Source: Caprimulgus europaeus (taxonomy: Eukaryota; Chordata; Aves; Caprimulgiformes; Caprimulgidae). Taken from it: a stretch of DNA of 64,000 bases. The notes under the pieces are model-generated. The model saw only the letters and a list, made by a program, of their open reading frames with translations. It made no database searches and was not told the DNA's origin. How positions within the stretch are numbered: position 1 is the first letter of the stretch; the number at the start of each line of letters is the position of its first letter. Location of the stretch: assembly GCA_907165065.1 (NCBI GenBank), contig OU015535.1, forward strand, positions 558,001-622,000. The letters run 5' to 3'. Positions 29,241-41,300 of the stretch are shown one piece after another. The position numbers were made by a program, and so were the translations under genes.

Positions 29241-31639
29241 CAGAAACAGGGCTGCAGAAGTCTCACGTGCCATGGACATGAGGAGAAGATATATTTAACC
29301 CTTGGTTCTTGTATCATTATCTGAGCGTCTAGGACAAAAATATCTCCAGGCAATGTGGCACTGTACACTGCAGCACTCCTGAATGATTGATTCTCACTTC
29401 CATTTCACTCACAGCACTCAAACACTGTCTGCTAAAAACCATTTCAGATGTATATTAGAGATTTCAGTCTATGTCACACGAGGTTCTGTGGTTTAGATTC
29501 GGGTAGTGATTCCAGGGAAAGCTTTTAGTAGAGCACAAAATGTAGTGAATTCACAACAGTATAAAATGGTCATAAAAACAAATCCTCAGCATGCCGTGCT
29601 ACCACTGCTTCTTAGTGCTAGGCCACACCTCTTGCTGTAATATTTTAATATACATAATGAAATAGTTTTAAAAAAATATGTTGAAAGGAGTTATAAAATG
29701 ACAAGTTCCTTTCCACAAGGTGCCTGTTTCTGTTACTACAATACATTGCCAAAAATCACTCTGATAGAGGCTTGATCAAGGTCTCTGTGCAATAATAATT
29801 TTAAAATCTATTTTCATGCTGTTCAGAAGATCTGGACTCCTGAGGGTAAACGGAATAAACTCAGGATGTTTATACTCTATTCATCTTCCCAAGGACATGC
29901 ACCATAAACGTCACAGAATTTGACAATACTAAAAATATTTCAACGAGGTTTTTTTCCCATGTTCTTACACTTTCTAGAGATAAAGCAACTGCTTGCATTG
30001 GTTGTATGGAGGTATAGACCAATATTTTCAAGAACAAACATGGTGGTGTAGGGATCTCATTTGTTAATGGAGGTGCAGACCATCGTGGGCGTCACAGCAG
30101 CTCTGGCTGTGCTCACCAGGAAGGTCTCTGTGACCAGCTCCCTGGGCTGTGTGATGTGGCACTGAGGTGGGACGCTGCTCTCTTTGGAGAGCTGTGCCAG
30201 CCTCGAAACTCCACCCTGGCAGGCAAAGCCAGACACTGAAAACAAAGGCAAGACTATCAGAGAAAGAAATTATCTGGAAAAAAGCTTCAGGGCTGTGGGG
30301 CCAACGCTGCTAGCCGAAATCCTGCCCCAGGACATGCTAGAAACGCCTGGTCCGCCGCAGGCATCATCTCCGGGCTTGTGCTGGGTGTGACACTTCCTCC
30401 GGGAAACCACGAAGTGGCAGCACTCGCAAACTTCCAGCAAATTCTCTTTTTTCATTGTTTTAAACTCCGAGGCTGGCTGGAGCGGTCCCTCAGACGAGGG
30501 CAGTATCCGAGTGCAAAGTCAACTCCTCCGTAAATCCCTTTGTGTACCTCCCACTCGGCAGTTCGTGCGTACCCTGTACCCATCAGTGGGGACACGCTGA
30601 CTTCCAGCTTCAGTGCTCCGAGTTCCCAGGACACCCCGCCACTCAAAGCAAGGGGCTGTACGTTTTGTTATCTCTCCGTTTAACCAGTCCTGGTATATCG
30701 GATTAGCTTTTCCATACACTTGGGTTAAGGTGGCATGGAGGCAAAACAAGGCAAATCCTGCAGGATCTCGTGGACTCGTGGTCATCCACGCAATGGTTGT
30801 GTTTCCTGGGTACCGGTGCGCCCTGGTGCTTGAGGACTTGCTAGTTAAGAGAAGCGAATTGTTTTAGTAAGAGGTGTTTATGTGAGGGCAGCTGTGTGGC
30901 TGAACATTTCATGGACCAGTCCGGAGGCAGCTTTGCCTACTGTTGGTTATAATCCCTCCGGGAGATTTCAGTCCCTCTTCAACATAAACATTTTCTTCAC
31001 AATTTCAACACAAGTCAGAATTACAAACACCCCGTGTCTTTGCCATATTAGAGGGGCACCTTTCCCAGTACATTATACAAATACCAGATTTTGCAGTTTT
31101 AAAAAAAATATATATCTGCAGTAATAAATAATGTATCCCATTCTTTATCACAATTTGCACAGCCAAGGTTCAGCCTCGCTCCTCAGCAGTGTCTATACCC
31201 AGGAGGGCATACTGTCCTCCATACCTCCCTGGGTAAATCAATGAAGATAAAATTTTGTGCAAATAGGCGTTTTTAAAATGCATGGATTTCTTTGTACTTC
31301 TTCTCTTAGAGCGTTAATATACCGCCATTAATTAGATGCTTCACTGCAAGCTGTTCTCTGACGGAGAGAAGTTGTCTCCACTCCTCGGACTTGAGTAACC
31401 TGTCCAATTGGCCTTGCGCACCGGGGCTGCCCTGCAGCAAACGCGCACAGCGCAGCGGCACCAGAGAAAAGATAAACTGCAGAGGGATGTTATTAAAACG
31501 TAGGCACGGCGTGTTGAACAGTTACATCACCTGTGGAAAAGTACATTGTGGCAGCACTAATTATGCAATTAATGGTTTCAGTCCTGACAGCTGTGCAAGC
31601 GACAGTTCACGCTTTCACACTGCACACATGCTCTCGTTA
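29241..31639. other. Intergenic upstream of CARD19
   Basis: No gene was recognised. At 30440-30860 CpGs are again more frequent and overlapping open frames occur on both strands (minus 30519-30785; plus 30613-30867) without known domains. The last 330 bp carry homeodomain/POU-like AT motifs, including TAATTATGCAATTAATG near 31558-31574. Confidence 0.55.
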
Positions 31640-32330
31640 CAAACCAACGCGCTCTACCCCTCCGGGCAGGCGCGGCGGCGGGAAATCCGCCCGGCAAAGC
31701 CGCGGACAGCCCCGGGCTCTCCCCGGTGCCCCACACCGTCTCGGGCCGCGCCTCCTCCGAGCCCAGGAGGCACCGCCCCGCCAGGCCGCGCCGCACCGCC
31801 CCGCCCGGCCCCGGCTCGGCCCCGCCGCCATCCCCGCCGCCATCCCCAGCAGGAAGGCCCGCAGCCCGGCGGCGGGCAGGGCAGGGCCGGGGCCGCCATG
31901 GCCGGTGAGTGCGGGGAGGGGAGCGGCCGGGGGCAGCGGGGCGAGCGCGGGGGCTCCGCCGGCGGGACCGCCTCAGGGAGGAGGCGGTCGCTGCCCGAGA
32001 TGACGCCGCTTCGCTCCAGGCTCTGTGACTGGAGCCGCTCGGTGCCAGGCGAGCGTTCCGGTGCCGAGGGCGGTTTAACGGCCCGCGGGTCCCGAGGGTC
32101 ACCGCCCCGCGGGTGGGGCTTGGCGGGCGCAGGGAGCGGGCGCTGGTCCGGCGGGCGCCTCTGGCCTGGGCAGCGGCTCTGGGCAGCGCTGCGATGTGGC
32201 ACCTCGCAGCCGGGCCCCGCGGCCTGGGGCCGGGTCGGGCGGCTGGTTTCCAGGGCGGAGGGGAGCCCGTCCGGGGGCTGCGGTTAGACGGTGCCTGGGA
32301 CGGAGCGACTGCGTTACCCCAGCACAAGCA
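31640..32330 (+). promoter_or_regulatory. CARD19 CpG-island promoter
   Basis: About 700 bp of very GC- and CpG-rich sequence (CCGCCGCCATCCCCGCCGCC near 31820, GCGCGGCGGGAAATCCGCCC near 31669) straddles the CARD19 start codon. There is no TATA box at a fitting distance, so broad initiation just upstream of 31898 is expected. The long open frames on both strands here (for example minus 31578-32588) arise from the lack of stops in GC-rich DNA and are not genes. Confidence 0.9.
31898..31904 (+). CDS. CARD19: CARD19 coding exon 1 (start codon)
   Basis: The exon contributes ATGGCCG and is followed by the donor GTGAGTGC. The context GCCGCCATGG is an ideal Kozak sequence. Joined to exon 2 it gives MADQSYC, against MTDQTYC in human. 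Confidence 0.92.
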
Positions 32331-35300
32331 GGTGTGGGGTGTCTGCCCCGAGGTGCTGCCAGGGCTGGGCCAGATCTCACCCCGGCACGCTGGCTGCACG
32401 GTGTGTGGGGATGGAATCTGCTGCTTGTGCCCAGCCTCTGTCCTCAAGATCCCGCCTCTGTGCCTGCGACTCTCCGGGTCACTTACAGGCCTCGTTGTTT
32501 TCACCTTTGTACAAAGCTTGCAGGACTGGGAATGTGTATAAACTAGTGTCACACTCGAGTGTCGAGAGCATTTTAATATTTTATTCACGGTTTTATTTTT
32601 TTTTCTCTTCTATTTTTAAAACTACCTGAAAGGAGGGTGTAGCGAGGTGGGTCGCAGTCTCATCTCCCAAGTAACAAGCAACAGGACAAGAGGAAATGGC
32701 CTCAAGTTGCACCAGGGGAGGTTTAGATTGGATATCAGGAAAAACTTCTTCACCAAAAGGGTCATCAAGCATTGGAACATGCTGCCCAGGGTGGTGGTGG
32801 AGTCCCCATCCCTGGTGGGATTTAAAAGACAGGTAGACGAGGTGCTCAGGGACATGGGTTAGTGGTGAACTCAGTAGTGTTGGGTTTACGGTTAGATTCG
32901 ATGATCTTAAAGGTCTTTTCCAACCTAAACAGTTAGGTGATTCCATGACTTGCTGTCAAAGTCTCTTGACTGCTGGTTACTGACGTTCCAGTAGCACCAG
33001 CACGTGGCAGTAGGTGAGTGTCACTGCAGAGGGTGATGCGTTGTCTTTCATCCCCGTGTCGCCACTTCCAGCCCAGAGGAACAGACCGGTTGCTTTTCAT
33101 CGGGAGAGCCTTGGGTAACCAGTGCAATCTGATCATCTCAGACCATTTTCCTGCAGCCAGATTCCTTCTTAAATCCTCATTGTCCCTTTCTTGGGCTCTT
33201 GGAAAGGAAAAGCCAAAAACTAAATTAGTGTTAAGCTAATGCTTTGTTGAGAGAGACTTTTTCAGCTCTTTCCTTGAGATGCTTCAGCAGGGAGTTTGCA
33301 GGTCCCATGCCCTCAAGGTTGTGGTTGTCAGCTTGCCTTTATAAAGTTTATTAAAATTATCCAGGAGTTTTACAGGAAGTTGCAACTTGTGTTTACATTG
33401 CACAGCAGATAGTATTGAGGTTTCTGGAATTGATGTTTACAAATTATGTATGTTGTTACCCAGAATGTCAGAAAGATGTGTTGGGTTTTGTGTCTGTTGC
33501 ATTTAAATTTATGTGCTTGTGATGATCCTGTCTGTTTGCTTGGTAAATTGGAGGCTTTAAAGGGGAAAAGAAAAGATGAAACTATAATATACAGTGGTGT
33601 CAAATACAGTATCAAGAGTCCTTATGTAAATATTGGTGGAATTATTAATTGGAAAGGTCTGCCTGCCTGACTTAAGGTGCTCTACAGCATTTATGCTCCT
33701 GAGGTTTAGAGGCAGATGAGGGTGGTTACAGGTTGCGGCGCAGCGAGGAGAGGCCGATTGCAGCCTATGAATTTGAAATAGACCTGCATGTATTCAGTTA
33801 CTGTGATAAACATGAGGTGGCAGTGCAGACCCCAGCTGAAGGTGGCAGGTCCCCTCCCTGCGCTGGGGTAGGGAAGAGTGTGAGGAGTCCTTCCTTTGAG
33901 GAGGAAAGAGCGGCAGAGACAACGTGTGATGAACTGACCGCAGCCCCCATCCCCTGTCCCCCTGTGCTGCTGGGGAGAGAAGGTGGAAAATCAGGAGAAA
34001 AGTGGGCTGGGGGAGAGGTGTTTTAAGATTTGGTTTTATTTCTCATTATGGTTCTCTGATTTTGATTAGTAATAAATTAAATTCATTTTCCCCAAGTCGA
34101 GTCTGTTTTGCCCGTGCCAGTAACTGGTGGGTGATCTCCCTGTCCCTCTCTCCACCCACCAGCCTTTCATTATATTTTCTCTCCCCTGTCCAGTTGAGGA
34201 GGGGTTGACACGGCGGCTTTGGTGGGCATCTGATGTCCAGCCAGGGTCACCCCACCACACCAGTGCCTAGGCTAGGAGTTGCCTCTGAAGAACTCTCTGT
34301 GAGCACGCTCTGCTATGAAATGAGGAAGGGCTTTGGGAAGGGTAGCTCTTGCCCTGGACATTTTTCCTGCAGGTGCTGTAGGAGACGCTCTGGTGCATTA
34401 CAGTCACATACAGTCGGATTTTTAATGAACCTTATTACTTCCAAGAGCAGAATATATTTCAGCAGCCTTAAAGTGCCAGCACTTGGTACAATGGCTGGGT
34501 CATTCTGCAGCTACTGCCAGAAACCCAATTGCCCGTTTGGAAGGAAGATTAGAGATGTGTCACTTTAGGAAGGGTTGCAATAGGGGTGATTTTTACCTGC
34601 AGGTGAAAAATTCTGAGTGTATCACTTTGTTACTGTCATTTGCTGCTTGAGTGTTTATCATCACTGATTTAGTGTATTTTATTCTGTGAGGAGCTGCTGA
34701 CTACAAATAAGCAGTAATCTCTTGCTTTTCTCCGTTATCTCTTAATTATACGTGTGCTTCCTTTCCTTGTGTGTGCGGTCAGGCGCAGGCTGTGTGCAGC
34801 AGCGTGGTGTGCATTTGCTGGATGCCAGAGGCCTTTTGTACTTTGGGTAAGAGAAAAAAAGTGGTTGGGTATGATGTGTCATGGGCTTACAGTAATTATA
34901 AGGCAATAACATGAAATTATTAGTCATGTTTTCTTCTCAACTGTCAAAAGACAGTTCCTGAGTTTCCTGTCTGTCTCTTTTACAAGTTTACATAAGGAAA
35001 ATATTAACTTTTTTTAAGCAACCTTTAGGTCAGCTTCAGTGATTCAGTATCAAACCTCAGCTGGAGTTACTGCCTCTCCACAGTGAGGCTGAGCTCAGCC
35101 TGCTGTCAGCCCTCCAGCCCTGTCAAAGCCTGCAGACTCCACCACCACAGCTGCTGGAGCAGCCTGCAGCCAGGTCCAAAGCCTGTGGACAAGAGGAAGC
35201 CCAGTTAGATTAATATTCTGGTGGAGGAGAAAGTGTAACTGCAGCAACATCAAATTACAAATTCAGAGTTAGATGCAGTCTGAGGGCAGTAAAATGCCTG

Positions 35301-38300
35301 GCAAAGCCACCCCTGTGCTGTGAGCTGTGGTTAATTGACCTGGTCTCCTGATTTTGCTGCTTCGAACTTTCTGGGCAAGTACTGGCTAACAGCACGGCTG
35401 TCCTTTGAATGCTGGAGTGACTCCTGCTTAAAAACAAAGGTTTCTTAGCAGAAAGATTTTACATTTTCCTTGCAATAACCGTGGTGTCTTTGAGGCAGTT
35501 AGATAGAAGGTGGATATGCAAAATATCCCAGAGAACCGCTCCCTAAATTCTTACGATCTGGCAGCACATCAGTAGCCTTGCTGCTGCTGCAGCTGTGAAG
35601 TCACCTGGTTTGAGGGTTCTGTTACTTTAAAATGTAAATACATGTTTAATATTAAAAAGCTGCTGCTCATGAACAGTGATTGTAACACCTTCTGGCACAG
35701 ACATGTTTGCACACCCATACCTGGGCCGTGACTGGCTGGGCATTGGAGTGAGTCCGTGCCCTAACAGAGCTGCTGGAGTTCCTGGGGCAGGCTGGGCCAG
35801 GAACGCTGCGTGGTGCCTTCAGATGCACACGTGTGCCTTTCAGATACCCTTATCGCTCCGAAGCGGGGTGCCACGTTCCGGCTGCTCGGATTGGTGGGGT
35901 TTTTTTGTTTGTTTTCTTCAAATTTAGTAGCTGGGACACAGTTCTGCAGTGGTGGGCGGTGTCGGTTGGAAGTTTCACTTCTCTGGTCTGCCAGAAGCCT
36001 GGAGGCCGTTCCTTGTGTGGTTTGGGCAGAGATTTCTCAGTTAGAGGAGAGACGAAAGATTTCAGAAGAGAGAAGTGAGATACTGGGTGCTCTGCTCTGC
36101 TTTTATTGCGCTAGTGTTGAGCTTGGTCACTGCTCTTCAGGAAATTTTAAACCTTGCACCTCATCCTAAGTACTCATCTGTGATTTGGAGGAGGTGGAGG
36201 TGCAGGCAGGTGAAAAGTCCCCGTGGGAAGGGGGAGGTAGCAACTGCTTCATGGGTGCTTCTTAAAAATGGAGCATCCCACAGGGTGGGAGAAGCATCTT
36301 GCAGATGCTTGAGCCTGGTGCCAGACCTGTCCTTGGCAGGCACAGTTTGGCAGTAGCCAGAGAGGCCAAGAGCATCGCCTCGTTCTCTGCTCCTGCCTTT
36401 TGGCTCCGATGGGAAGAAACTATCACCACCCTGAAACCTCAGACGGGCTTACGCCCCGGTGAACCAGGGCGCAGGTTCCAGATGGCAGCAAAAAGCCCTT
36501 GGTAAGACTGGTGATGGCTCAGTGAGTGTGTGTAAATGAAAAGGACACAGAGTGCTCCTGGCTGCTCAGAAAATGATCTTGGCTTAAATGTGATCTTCAG
36601 TTGGTCACCGTTAACTTCACCGGCGCGATTGCTGGTAACAGACTGCTGCGTGCTGCCGGCGCGGGGATCGGCGATGACAAGGCAGCCGCAGAGCAAGAAA
36701 CAGGGAACGAGATGACACTTTGAGCCTGTTTTTACTTTACTTTGTACACTCATTCTGATGGATCTTTGTCGTGCTTTTGGCTCTTGCTGTGGTTCGTTGT
36801 TTGAATGTCACAGTACTATTTGAAGTTTAATTGCTCTGCTAGCTGTAAGACCCTGGTTTAATACATTCTTTTTGTAAGCTTGCAGAAGTCACAGACTTGG
36901 TGGTGACATTGAGCATCGCTACAAATCATGTAGCTGAGACAAAAGGAGAAGGAGGAAGCTGCAGTGAGTGTGGCACTTCATTCCCCAAAAAGTATTTGCA
37001 TGAACAGACACAACAGACACAATCCCAGACTGGGTTGGGTTGGAAAGGATGTTAAAGCCCATCCAGTCCCAACCCCCCTGCCAGCAGCAGGGACACCTTC
37101 CACTAGACCAGGTTGCTCAAAGCCTCATCCAACCTGGCCCTGAACACTTCCAGGGAGGAGCAGCCACAGCTTCTCTGGCCAACCTGGGCCAGGGTCTCGC
37201 CACCCTCACAGCAAAGAATTTCTTCCTCACATCTCAGCTCCATCTCCCCTCTGCCACTTTCAAGCCATCACCCCTTGTTCTGTCACTCCCTGCCCTTGGC
37301 CAAAGTCCCTCCCCAGCCTTCCTGGAGCCCCTTCAGGTGCTGGGAGGCCACTGGAAGGTCTCCCTGGAGCCTTCTCTTCTCCAGGCTGAACAGCCCCAAC
37401 TCTCTCAGCCTGTCCTCACAGCAGAGCTGCTCCAGCCCTGGCATCATCCTCGTGGCCTCCTCTGCACTGGCTCCAGTGGGTCCATGTCCTTGTGCTGTTG
37501 GTGGCCCCAGCACTGGAGGCAGCACTGCAGGGGGGGTCTCAGGAGAGCGGAGCAGAGGGGCAGAATCCCCTCCCTGGCCCTGCTGCCCACGCTGCTCTGG
37601 GTGCAGCCCAGGACACGGTTATTGGCTCTGTGCTGCCAGCGCACGGTGCCGGCTCACGTTGAGCTTCTCCTCCCCCACCACCCCAAGTCCTTCTCCTCGA
37701 GGCTGCTCCCCAGCCATTCTCTGCCCAGCCTGTGAGTTGATTTGAAGAGGAGTTTGATCTCAGCCCTGAATCAGATAATGTGGAACTTCCTGCAACACAA
37801 GGGAGTTCACAGCAAGTATGTCAGGGTGATGTGTTTCTGACAGTACACTAAAAAGCTGCCTTGACAGTGAGCTGTGGAAAAGTGAGGCATTAGAAACACC
37901 TGGAAATAATATAGGGTTTGTGTAAGAATTAATAATGGAACTGAAATCCTGTTGTGCCTGTAGAATCGCCTGTCTATGAGGTGTCGGTCGCTGTGTGTTC
38001 TTGTTTGAGTACGAGTGGCACTGACGCTGGAGAAGTTCTTAGTGTGAGGTGGTCACAGTGAGAGGTTTTCCTGAACCCCTTCCTGTAAATGCTGTCAGTG
38101 CTACACAGACACAGAACAAGGGCGGTGTGACACAAAAAACCCAATCACATAGAAAGGGCAAGGGCTGTGTGTATGTGAAGTGCATGGTGCCAGAGCTTTC
38201 TGGCTCTTTTCCTTCATTCTGTTGTTTATCTTCTTTAAATTGCAGGGCACAAAGGGCTAATGAGGATGTATTTTCTGGTAGCCAAAATACCATAAAGCTT

Positions 38301-41300
38301 ACGCATTTGCTTTAAATGGGGAATGTGCTGGGGGTGTGGTGGCACTGTTTTGGTTTTGTTTTCTGTGCTGCTTGGTTCTAAAGTTCTTTACTGACATTTT
38401 AATACTTACTTCAGACATGGTCATAGACATTCTCTTTCTAAATCTGATAAGGGCACAGTAACCCATGGAGCGAGCCCATGCCTGTAACTTGATCAGGGAC
38501 AGGCAGCTATAGGGAAAGCTATGCTGCTGCAATATCCATTGCTGTCAAATTGGAAATGGTACCTAAAACAACAGCAAGTCTGGATTTGTGTATTTGCAGA
38601 GGTTTGGGTGAATAGAAAAAGTTGTATTTTATTTGTGCATGTATTTGAGTGTATTTCCATGGTGAAAATGTGCTGCCCTTTGAATGCCCTTTCTCCCCAC
38701 TCGTCTGTGAAGTGAAGGCATCTGTCCTTCCCTAAAAAACATCATGGCTGTTCCTGATGTTCCACTTCTGTTTCAGTCTGGGCAGTTTCCACTGGGCAAG
38801 TTGCTGAAGTCTCCTGTTAGACCACAGACAGCAATAAACTCTGGGAGGGCTGGGTGACGTTAGGGCCAAATCGCTCCAGCTCAGTCAGCCCCGGGCTTTG
38901 CCTGGCTGTGCGAGCTTCTCCCATCCCACCCCACGCTGTGCTGCACTTGGGTGCTAAGACCAATCTGGTGCTATATGCCAGTATCAGTAACATACATAAT
39001 TTGAAGCCAAATTTATGTCCTTTTACTGTTCTACATCAGAGGGAACCTCTCTCTTATGAAATATGTATTTACCTAAAAAAATTATAGAACATATTAGTTT
39101 TAAACTCCATAATCTGACTTCATAAATGATAGAAAATTTATCTTCAGTGATTTAACAACTTTAGGACTGTATTTGATTAAATATCCATCGGTGCTTGACA
39201 TCTAAACAGTTTAGAACCTTCTCCCTTTGGAAGGAGAAAGGCAGCACGAGCGACCAGCCCGGAGTTCCTATGCGTGTAATTTTAAGTCGATGCATCTCTG
39301 AAAGCACGTGGCTGTGTTGTGTTTCCCTCACAGATAGTTCAGCTTTCTAAAATTACATGATGGTGGTAATTTTATTTTAGCTATCTAACCACTGTTAGGT
39401 AAATGACATTTGCAGAATTTAAGAACAGCCTGCTAACCAAGTGCTGTGGTTTGTTCTTTGTATTGTTTTCTCTCTAGATCAGTCATACTGTCATCGGCTG
39501 CAGCACGACATGTATTTCCTTACAAGCAATAGCCGACTGAATGAGCAAGTGGTTGATAAAATTATTCTTCAGCTTAACAGAGTCTACCCCCAGATCCTTA
39601 CCAATGCAGAAGCAGAAAAGGTAATTTGATTAATTTTACTGTATCTCTGAATATTGCATTGTTTTTGCAGGTTGGAAGCTCAGCTGCCCTCTTCCTGACT
39701 GACTCTTGGTGCCACATGCCGGCAATCTTCCTCGACCATTTGTATCTGGGATCTCATATCAGAGAAGTCACAGGGCTGGCATGTTCCCTGTGCCAAGTGG
39801 TTATGAGGGAGGGCACTCAGCCTGGTGCCACGGTCCCTGCTGCGATGCCTGAGGCGGTGCACGCAGAAGCGCGCTGTCCTGTAACCGCTCTATGGGCAGG
39901 ATTGCACCCATCGCATCGCCAGGTGCCTGGCGTGCCTGCCTCCTCACATGAGTCGGTGTGGAGTGTTGTGCCAGATTATCTGTGCTGCATCCATCTGGGC
40001 CCACAAAATCTTCTGTATTAGCTTAATCAGTGTTATTGCTGATTAGTGTGATTAGTAACTCTGAGTATTGGGAGAGAAGGGGGGCATTAGTCGCACCTGT
40101 AAGTGTGGGAGCTGTGGGAAGTGGATGGAGTCAGTAGCATCTTCCAGCCATGCCACTACATATGGAGGAAGGCCACCCTCCCTGGCATGAAGTTTTAAAA
40201 AATGAGTAGCTGTTTTTAAGGAGAAAGATCTTTTAAACTTGTGTGGAGTTAAACTTTGAGTCAGTTAAAAGCTTCCCAGATTCTACTTAAAACAGTTTGT
40301 ACTTGTCCTCTCCTGGGCTTCATTGTCTGCACAAGGCTTAGGATTTTGGCGTATCAGTAACACCAGGAAAAATAGATCTAATTCTGTTGTAATCAAAGTC
40401 CATGGGGATGAATAGTGTTTTGGTGGTGTAGAGCAGTTCTAGATCATGAGCTGAACCAGTCTGGGCACTCAGTTATGACAAGCAGTGTGATGTGCACAAT
40501 TCAAGATAATCTCGTTCCCTCAGGAGCTTCAAAATAAATGCATAAAGAATCTGTGAAACGTCATTTGTGACTTGTGCACTTAGCAGGAAGAAATGAACTG
40601 CTTCTGCTTAGGTCCAGGCAAGTTTCTGTCAGCTCTTGTGAGTGTTGAGGAAGCTTGCAATCTCAGCTATATCTGGTAGACCTTGTGAGAATTGTGTCAG
40701 AGTAAGGAGTGTTGTATAAGGTATGTTGCAGGAATTGATCCTCACAAAGTCCACTGCAAAGATTATCTACTGTCCTGGTCTGAAATACAGTGTTTTGCTG
40801 AGAGTGGCTTTGGACATTTTCCACATAATCTGAAATCAGTCTGATGTGTGTAAGGCTAAGCACATGTTTTTATTCTCTTTATAAAGGCTCCTAGTATTCA
40901 TCACATTTTGGACAGCAGGAAATAAAGTACTTTCTTTTGCAGCTGATTGACCATGTTGCCTGAATAATAAGAATTGTACATGTTGCACTGGACAGGCAGG
41001 AGCTAACTGTGCTGGAAACAATGAAATGTAATTTTGGGATGATAAACACTCCAATATGGGGACTAATACAAGCAGTGTATAGTACCTTTTTCAGTGAAAA
41101 TTACTAGGCAACTAAGGGAAAACTCAAAACCATAAAACTTTATTATAAAATTTATTGATACTTTCTATCAGCAGCTGTCTGAGGAGCAAGTACCATGTTA
41201 GTCTGAATGCAGAGAAAACATTAAATGTCAGAGTATCTGTCACTTAATCAGGACAGAAAAAAGAATGAGGGAAGGCAAAGGCAACGTGGTCTCCATCAGG

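Noticed and set aside
31578-32588. 336-codon minus open frame across the CARD19 CpG island
   Set aside because: Pro/Arg/Ala-rich translation of CpG-island DNA; openness follows from GC content, and overlapping frames on both strands are equally open.
37040-37745. 231- and 210-codon plus open frames
   Set aside because: Antisense of a minus-oriented CR1; the sense strand carries the RT motifs.
39672-40021. Possible alternative CARD19 exon after TTTTTGCAG, in frame with exon 2
   Set aside because: The intron implied (39621-39671) is 51 nt, below the usual vertebrate minimum, and the peptide has no CARD similarity.
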